Of a stretch of DNA of 64,000 nucleotides, positions 56,601 through 64,000 are shown piece by piece; position 1 is the stretch's first letter; every line of letters starts with the position of its first letter. Made by a program: the position numbers and the translations under genes. The stretch covers positions 212,178 to 276,177 of the forward strand of contig JXTB01000107.1 of NCBI GenBank assembly GCA_002914805.1, read 5' to 3'. Below the pieces are notes generated by a model. The model was not told the origin of the DNA and did no database searches. It saw nothing but the letters and a program-made list of their open reading frames with translations. This DNA is from Parasponia andersonii (Eukaryota; Streptophyta; Magnoliopsida; Rosales; Cannabaceae).

Positions 56601-58441
56601 AAGACTGCAACGATAATGAATGAAGAATGAGTATCAATGACATGTGGTTCAAGAATAATGTAAAACTTGAGTCGTGGTTCACTTACATATAATTCTGTGT
56701 ATAATATGATCTGCAGCATGAGCAAAATGTGGAATAATATCAGTAAATGAGACAAATGAATATAGCAACTAAATATATATAATTAACTGGAGCAATCCTT
56801 CAACCCAAATCATCATCTTTAACAATTATTTTAGCGGATAGAGCAAATTGGTCATCCAAAAGTTCAAGAGGACACAAAATATCTAGGGTCAAAACATGAG
56901 AGTAAAATAAAACTATATCTTGCAAGAAGTATAATAACTAATCATATAAAATGATCCGGATTGATAAACCAGATACTAATCCAGTTTCGAAGATGAAGAG
57001 AGATAATTGTGCAATAATCAGTTGGAACTAATATAATCATATCAAGTTACGACTTACAGATACAAGGAGACGCCCATATTTTCCAAATGCAGCTTCTCCT
57101 AAATCAGGGTAAGTTACAACCCCTTCTTTGCTCTCAAAGCAGTGCCTCATGAGAGAGGCTGTGTAACAACAAACAACAGCAAAAAGAACAAGCACTAGCA
57201 AACTCGCCCATCCAGCTTCTTTCACTGTAAACGGCGTAGAGAGAAGGCCAACTCCAGCCATTACATTAATTCCTGCCTCAAGTCAGCAAGAGATCATGAG
57301 ATCACTCAAAAACAGCCCGAAGACAAAGTTTACGTCACAGGTTAAAAATGCAGACACAATACTAAAGCCTTCGTTCACTAGCATTTGGACTAGCACATTC
57401 CATTTGATACTTAAACAACTATAAAATATTTATCAGGAAAACATTATCCCATTTATCAAAAGAATTTCGGTCGATTAAGCTATCTTCATCAGCCTTCAGT
57501 TATGAACATTTATCATAGCATAAATCATAATGTCAAAGGCATTAGAATGTTAGCAAACAGATAATTTTTTGTGGTTTTATGTTTCCAATTGTACTACACA
57601 ATCAATTACAGTTCTCACCGTTAAAGACAGTTTGAGTGAAGCTACATCCTTGACCAATAGGTAATTCTCCAGTTAGCTGCTTCTTCAGTTGTTCTTTATC
57701 CGACCATGATGATTGTGTCCTTGAGATCCTACCCGAGTCACCCTTCCAAGATATTCTATCAGACAGCAAAGGAAACTTTGTTTCCGAGTCTAGACTACTT
57801 TTGCTATGACCACCAAAGCTCGAATATATAAGACTTCGAACATGTCCCAGACTTCCAAAATTTGGAGATGCTGCAATTGTGTAAGAATCAATTGTTTCCC
57901 TGCCAAAAACAAATAAAAATATATATATGAAAAGCATGAATAAATTTGTCTCAGCAAAGAATAAAACCCAAAATGGGAATTGAAGTCAAAGTATTCTATT
58001 AGATTAACCAAAGCATGTCGCTTCCAAAACAGATGTAGTTCTCACTCCTCAAAAAAAAAAGTTATTCTCTTTGGGTTGTTGTGTGGAGCCTAAGCATATT
58101 CTTACAACCTTCTTCATTATAGTGAGAATCTGGGGTGACAAAGTAGATGCAGCTCTGACGCTGAGAATGAACCACTATAAATCTATGGACTCAGCTCTCA
58201 TGTTGAGAGTGAAGTAGACGATTTACTCTTTATTTATTTATTTATTTTTTTGTTCGTTTATTGTCACTCTCGTAGTCAAGAATTAGAGTTCTAACATAAC
58301 GAGTCCAACAACCTTATCAATCTCCTTATCTTGCCTCAAAAATTTTGCACAAGTGATCTAATGAAATCTTTCATCCAAATAGACCTAATAAAAACATTTA
58401 TCTTCCCCTACAGACATAAATTCTAGCTTAAAAAAAAAGAA

Positions 58442-58477
<36 letters not shown>

Positions 58478-58839
58478 GAGCGAAAGAAAGAAATGAATCA
58501 AATTCAACTCGTGTTTTTGAACTCCATCTTATAATCCCATAATTGATTCAACCAAAAGTCCAAAACCCATCTAAAAATCCCTCCATTAATTCAAATAAGC
58601 AATATTTTAAGAAGAACATACTTGTAACTCTGAGGCCATTGCCGAGAAGAGAGAGCACCAAAAGGAGATGACCCCTCCTCATTCCGAACCTCTTCTTCAT
58701 CACTGTCACCAACACTACTGGTGTTCTCGTTCTTGTTCACTTCGATGTCGTTTTCTTGATCACTTCCACTTCCACCATCATCATCATCATTTTCAAGGAA
58801 AAACTCTGTTTCTTTCTCCACTTTTTCTCTATCAGCCAT
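53692..58839 (-). CDS. AVT1: Vacuolar amino acid transporter, AVT1 subfamily (AAAP), 12 exons
   Basis: Exons (5' to 3'): 58622-58839, 57619-57899, 57058-57272, 56687-56710, 56424-56604, 56097-56316, 55874-56009, 55764-55783, 55511-55656, 55107-55150, 54394-54456, 53692-53784. They total 1641 nt, 546 aa, with matching phases throughout. The long hydrophilic acidic N-terminus ([19 protein letters not shown]) is typical of AVT1. The transporter core begins [19 protein letters not shown], the conserved first helix of the AAAP family. It continues [36 protein letters not shown] and [17 protein letters not shown], ending [14 protein letters not shown]. About ten to eleven membrane helices are expected in the tonoplast, exchanging amino acids with protons. 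ATG 58839 is the first in-frame ATG. Exon 4 is only 24 nt and exon 8 only 20 nt. Intron 8 has U12-type signals. Confidence 0.95.
55657..55763 (-). other. Candidate U12-type intron (intron 8 of AVT1), 107 nt
   Basis: The 5' end on the gene strand is ATATCCTTTTTG (U12 consensus ATATCCTTT). Near the 3' end, TTCCTTGAC matches the U12 branch-site consensus TTCCTTRAC and sits about 10 nt before the splice site. Keeping the reading frame (ACT AAG TAT GCT, Thr-Lys-Tyr-Ala, as in the family) puts the boundary at AA/ATATCC...TTTAACAA/GTATGC, an AT-AA intron. An AC end would require an intron starting AAATATCC. No GT-AG option keeps the frame. Confidence 0.75.
58459..58480. repeat. (GA)n microsatellite in AVT1 intron 1 region upstream
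   Basis: About 11 GA units within an A/G-rich tract at 58430-58495, inside AVT1 intron 1. Confidence 0.9.
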
Positions 58840-59917
58840 TAATGAAAAACAACCAAAACCTACCAAAAGTTAAGTAAGACTCGTTCTTTTTTGGTGTCCT
58901 GGGGTTTTAAAGGTGAGCTTCTTGAATATGGCGGTTCTCCTCTGTTTTTTTTAATTTTTACATTTTATTTTTTGGGGGGGCGAAAGTTTCGGTTTTGTAA
59001 TAATTTATTTATTTTTGTTGTGATGGAGAATGAAACTCGAGAAGGTTACAAGGTGAACGTGAAAACCGACAATGGACATATGTGTTTGTACGGCAGAGAT
59101 GCAATCACTGGAAGCCGACGATGCATGACGTGGCATTCATGCATGAACCATTGAACATTCTAGGTGAAGAAATTAGTAATATATATATCAAAGAAGATAA
59201 AACTAAAATATAGGATTTTTCTACTCTAGACTATACACGTGCGTAATTTGGGATACCTACACGCGCCTTAATATACCAAAAGGGTGGCTAATGTAAATTT
59301 TAAAGGGAAAGTTCACTGTATTATATTTTGAAAAATGGATAATACTCGAGATTCTACTTAGTGTGACACGTTTGTTTTAAATACCACGTGATCTGATCTG
59401 GTAAGTGAATTGTTCTATTTAATTGGTGAATATTATTTAACTTATTAATAATAAGTTTTAATTTACTAAATTAAATCATTATAAATCATATATTATCTCT
59501 AATAGTATTAAAATAGTGAGCTAATAGGTGAGATCTCTTATCTCTATCACTATTTTAAAAAACATGGTTATGGGTTTAGATTTTTTGATAATTACACCTC
59601 CAATATTAGAGTTCAAATTATTTGACTTTGTGTTCAACCCTAATTGAATTTGTTCGACCACAATCTTTCAACTTAAGGCATGCATATTCGATGATTATTC
59701 AACGTTTAGAACCCCAGACTTGCCCGAAAAGAAAAAAGGAGAGAAACCCCAAAAGTTGGAGAGTAATTTCATCAATATATGGAAAACATTCGAAGAGTCA
59801 TCTAATCAACATAAGTGCCAAATTTAAAGCACTTAAATTGTAAATGTAAATCTAAAATCTAAATCTAAAATTTAATATCCAAATTTGGCACTATTCTGAA
59901 TCTGAACTATATATAGT
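58840..59917. other. AVT1 upstream region and AT-rich intergenic DNA
   Basis: The first few hundred bases are the probable 5' UTR and promoter of the minus-strand AVT1 gene. A plus-strand open frame at 58891-59154 lacks a recognisable domain. The rest is AT-rich with no feature recognised. Confidence 0.5.
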
Positions 59918-61646
59918 TAAGCGTGGATATTGGTTGGCATCTTCTCATAATGATACTCAACCATCTTCTTTGTCATCACGATGGGATAATTAGTGGTCTT
60001 GATTATGGAAAATAAATCTCCCTAATAAGGCGAGACATTTCACATGGAGAGCCTGTCATAATTCTTTGCCAACTTCAATTGGGCTTGAAACACGCCATAT
60101 TATAACTCGTTCAAGATGTCTCACCTGTCGAGGTCGCGAGGAATCTGTTGACCATGCCTTAAATTCTTGTAATTTGCCAGGCACATTTGGAAACATGCTA
60201 ACTTACCAGTAAACTTGGAAAGGTGCCAGTATCATTCGTTCCTGGATATAGTCAAGGTTGGAAATTTATGGTACGATACAATAACACGACTCAAAATCTA
60301 CACAGAATTAGTGGGTTTGGGTGGAATAGGTTCGGGTTGAACCCTCAAATCTATTTATTAAATAGGTCTAGTTTGGATTGATCCACCAACTCAAAACTGA
60401 CCCGTAATGATTAATTTATTAAATAGGTCAATTTTAAGTTAACTTGTTTATGATCCATATAATACCTATTTAAAAATTATAATATTTTTGTTATGTATGT
60501 TTTGACTTTTTTTTGTATTTTTTAAGACTTTATTATGTATATATATTGATATTTAATATATTTTTGATTTATTTTTGGTAAATATTTGTGTCTTAAGGTC
60601 ATAAATCATGTATAAATTTATGTTAAATGCGTTAAAAAATTATATTTTAGCGAATTTAGATAAAAACAAGTTAATGAGTCGTGTTGAGTTAACTTGATCT
60701 GAATATAACAAATAAATGGGTTAAGTTAACTCGTTTATAAATGGGCTTTATTTGGATTAGAATTTCTGACATGAATATTAAACAAATCGAGTTCGAGTTA
60801 AGGTGTATACTATTATACATATCGAGTTCGAATTAAGGTGTATACTATTATACATGAACATTGATACAACATGAACATTGATACGACATAAACATGACTC
60901 ACTGACCCAAATTGCTAATCCTTAATGAAAATCTACTAGAATAGATATTTATAGTTGCTTGGTGTATATGGTATGAGAAAAATATGGTCGTTCACGGAGA
61001 TTCTACTTAGTTACGTTCGCTGGTTATTGACTGGGCTACAACCTATCTCTATCGTTATCAGGAAAGTCAATCCAAGACCAATTCTGGTTCTCCTTCGCAA
61101 TTCGTTCATCGATGGATTAAACCTTCGGTAGGTTGCTGCAAACTTAATGCGGATGCTGCTCTAGATTCTTCCACAAATTAGGTTGGAATTGTCGCTATAT
61201 ATTTCGGAACTCTGATGAGATGGTGATGGCAACTCTTTCAAAATGTGCTATTGGTCTGCACAACGCTATAGTTGTAGAAGGTATAGCATTAGCATACATA
61301 GTCTTTGATGGGCTTAGGATATTTATATTTGTGCCTTTTGAATTAGTGGAATCTGATGCTTTAGAGTAGTTCAATCCTATCACAAATCGTGTAAATCAAG
61401 TTCTCTTTTAACAGGTCTGATGTTCAATTTTTCTATTCTTTTATGTAGTTTTGTAGGAGTATTTCTTATCCATGTAAGTCGTGATGCTAATAAAGTGGCA
61501 CATTGTCTTACAAGAGATGCTCTTAGGATAGACGATGAACTTATTTAGATTGAGAAAGTTCCTCAACCAGTTATGTCTATTGTTCTTCAAGATTTAGCTT
61601 AATCACATACACTGTTATAACTCCAAAAGAAAAAAAAAATAAAAAT
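59918..61646 (+). pseudogene. 3' fragment of an L1-type LINE (zf-RVT and RNase H), interrupted
   Basis: The first block (59918-60240) encodes the zinc-binding reverse transcriptase-associated domain: INLPNKARHFTWRACHNSLP, then CLTCRGREESVDHALNSCN. The second block (about 60960-61602) resumes with VAWCIWYEKNMVVHGDST, then WIKPSVGCCKLNADAALDSS (RNase H start), LSKCAIGLHNAIVVEGIALA, SRDANKVAHCLTRDALRIDD and the stop after IVLQDLA at 61600-61602. An A-rich tail follows at 61625-61646. Stops and frameshifts disable it. About 680 bp of unrelated repeat (60255-60935) sits between the blocks. RT and endonuclease are missing. Confidence 0.82.
60255..60935. mobile_element. Repeat nested in the LINE, TIR-like ends
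   Basis: It interrupts a LINE frame. The left end GGTTGGAAATTTATGGTACG resembles the complement of the right end, GGATTAGCAATTTGGGTCAG, and both run into ACACGACTC / GAGTCATGTTTATG. The interior is rich in GGGTT...AACCC and TAAATAGGT/ATAAATGGG motifs, like the interior of the element at 5763-6897. An approximately 40-bp tandem duplication (TATACTATTATACAT...TCGAGTTCGA) lies at 60800-60860. A target duplication is no longer visible. Confidence 0.5.
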
Positions 61647-63326
61647 TAGTGCAAGGAAGAGAGATCATGAAGGGAACAATTTTGAGTTCTTGGAACTAAT
61701 ACCAACTTGGCTTGGAAATCTGACGTAGTTGTACTTACTAAAGTCTCTTAGAGCAAAGGTAGGATAGATTTGAGGAGGTCTGAGAAAGTTGGGATAATAA
61801 TTAAAAAATTTTCCGGATTTTGAAGAATTGCTTAATTTATCTATCGGTTTTCATAAATAATAAAAATATCTTTTCAAATTAATTAATGAGTACAAATTTC
61901 ACCCTATGTCTAATTTAGACAAAATCAAGTAAGATTTTCATTTTCATTTCTTATTCAAACATAATTAATTAACTCAAAAGAAGATTATATTTTGAATTTT
62001 CTATACTTAATGTTCTTATATTTACTCATTTTTTTCTTCCACCCACCACTATTTGTTGTTGTTATTTTATTTTATATTTTTAATGTTTTGACCGTATTTG
62101 TTTGTTACAAGTTTAGAGCAAGGATAATTTTATTTTTCTGTATGTTAATTTTGACTAAATTAGATAGAATAGTGAAATTTGTATTGATTTGCTTATCTAA
62201 AGAAATATTTTTGTTATTTATGAAAAATAAAAAAAAAATAAATTGAGCATTTAATCAAAATTGGGAGATAATTTTGTTACTATCACGAGAGAGTAAGACT
62301 ACATTGAAAGGGGTAAAGAAGCTAATAAGGATATTTTGGTTATCAATAGTCATTAAAAGAAGATGATTATGTTGTATAAATTCTGTATTATGAGTTGACT
62401 ATTTTTCACCATGGATGACCATCTAAATAGAGTTAAAAATTAAAGTCGAAGAAAAAAACTTTATATTGTAGGGTCCTAAATATGGTATCTATCATATAAT
62501 TAAATAATATATAAACACGGTAAATACTGATGAAATGAATATTTGATGGTTCAAAATAATATTCACTAATATATGATAAAACTAGCTATTTGTTCCTTTT
62601 TAAAGGCTTCTTCCCTATAATTCTAACTTCTCATATTTTCATCTCGTGAGGTGAGAAAGATTTTCCTTGGCTTTCTTTTTATTTTTTTAATTTTCTTTTC
62701 TTTTTCTTTTTAACAATCCTTCTATCTTCTTGCTAAAATCCTCATCAATCTTTCATATGTGTTAAAGACATATATGATCTATTAGTTTTCTCTCACCTAA
62801 ATCTAGATCTGACTAGAATTTAGTTTTGTTGTTTTAAGTGGTTAATTCTTTTGAATCTAAAGCTTTTGAGATCCATTCTGAAAAAATTTACGTTGTCGAA
62901 AATTAATCTCTAGAAAACATTTGTCACGACATCGATTGAAAGATCACTAAATTATATGATAAAAAGTGATTTGAAAGAGCTGAATGGATGCTTTAAAAAA
63001 AAAAAAAAAACGAGACAGCTGAATAAATACTTCAACTAAAAAACGCAAGTTATATCCCTTGGTTTGGTAAGTTGCATTTATTTATTAATATGTATTCTCA
63101 ATAATTTGATATATGTATGGGATTAATGTGCTATATATGCATCGTAAATCTTTTATTGAATAAAATTCTTCTTTCATTTAAACGTAAATAAATTCACTAC
63201 TGAGAAAGTATCTTTAGGTACTTGGTCTTTATCACAGAATTTTTAACAAAATATTTTGCCCGTTCAAAACCCATTTTTCCCCCTTTTTGAGTGGGTTTCA
63301 AAATATATTTCATGCCTTATAACTTT
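61647..63326. other. AT-rich intergenic DNA
   Basis: No gene or defined element recognised; contains a 14-A run near 62997-63010 and AT-rich open frames without domains. Confidence 0.5.
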
Positions 63327-63892
63327 GGACAAGATTCCTTATGGCCCTCGATTCTGGTTAAAGGTTGTTGTTTACCCCCTCACATCTTAAACTTCGATTA
63401 TATGCCCTTAATTTTTATAAAATGTAGTGTTGTTTTGCCAAAAATTTTACAAATATCATGCCAATTTGCCCTAATTATTAGCATATTATATTAGTGATCT
63501 ATGTATAAAAATATGATTACGTTATAAATACTCTTAGATAAGGGTTTTGTTGGATTAATGGGATATGCAAAACTCTAAATTTTCTCCGATCATTCTTGAT
63601 TTCAAGGGTAAACATTCTCTAAATTTTAGGGTTTAATTATGAAAAAATATATAATTTTAAATCAATTTCTTCCTTTTTATTTAGTCAGTCTCGGTATTAG
63701 ATGGGTGAAAAGGCTTTTGTCTCTAACACTAACTAGCGTAAAACAATTGAGGCGAATTGGTATCACATTTGTGAAAATTAAGATAAAATGAAATCATATT
63801 TATAAAAATTAAGTGTTTAGATGAAATTTCAAATATGAGGGGACGGGTTAAACGATAACCCTCTAAAAGTTGGGCCATATGGTATTTTATCC
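63327..63892. mobile_element. Non-autonomous TIR element, 566 bp, TSD TATAACTT
   Basis: The left end GGACAAGATTCCTTATGGCC and the complement of the right end GGATAAAATACCATATGGCC are inverted repeats. They continue in register as GTTTACCCCCTCACATCTT versus GTTTAACCCGTCCCCTCATAT. The element is flanked by the direct repeat TATAACTT at 63318-63325 and 63893-63900. An 8-bp duplication suggests hAT, though the GGATAAA-type ends also resemble MULE-derived elements. Noncoding, AT-rich interior. Confidence 0.6.
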
Positions 63893-64000
63893 TATAACTT
63901 CATCGATATTTTTAGCTTTCTTATTCCTCGAATGCGCGTTGGCCTGTTCACACACTTCAAGAACATATTCTTTTTTTTCCTTAATGATTTTGAGATGGCC

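Noticed and set aside
59022..59154. Plus-strand frame MENETREGYKVNVKTDNG upstream of AVT1
   Set aside because: Short and without a known motif, in the divergent promoter region. It could be a small unknown gene, but nothing supports that beyond an open frame.

Overview
This window is nuclear DNA from a flowering plant, most likely a eudicot. The evidence is three spliced, plant-specific protein genes, AT-rich intergenic DNA full of TA microsatellites, and plant-type transposable elements of nearly every class. The species cannot be named from the sequence.

Layout. Positions 1-2882 hold the 5' part of a Ty3/gypsy element on the minus strand (gag relic plus a 680-bp LTR) that runs off the left edge. 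Positions 2888-17889 are AT-rich, with one MULE-like element, one small gene (a SIB1-type VQ protein, 7235-7757) and one SINE. Positions 17890-18954 hold a truncated LINE between long direct repeats. A four-exon Nudix hydrolase gene lies on the minus strand at 20493-24695, with a second SINE in its last intron. Positions 25570-29268 hold a MITE family set in TA microsatellites and a fold-back repeat. Positions 29441-43256 are an old, complete but decayed 13.8-kb gypsy element (TSD GTATG) of Tat-like layout: gag, protease, RT, two RNase H domains, integrase, then an antisense gene whose main exon is present three times in tandem. Positions 44580-52776 are a young 8.2-kb non-autonomous gypsy element (TSD ACAGC) with only gag-protease in sense and a four-exon antisense gene. 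Positions 53692-58839 hold a 12-exon vacuolar amino acid transporter gene (AVT1 type) on the minus strand, with what looks like a minor-spliceosome (U12-type) intron. Positions 59918-64000 hold a LINE 3' fragment with a nested repeat and a small TIR element.

The host genes are unrelated housekeeping, stress and transport genes; no operon-like or clustered pathway is visible. The two most unusual things are the young gag-protease element carrying its own spliced antisense transcription unit (TATA box, four phase-compatible exons, poly(A) signal), and the AVT1 intron with near-perfect U12 5' splice and branch signals but an apparent AT-AA boundary. Several single-N positions are scaffold joins and create artificial frameshifts or duplications.
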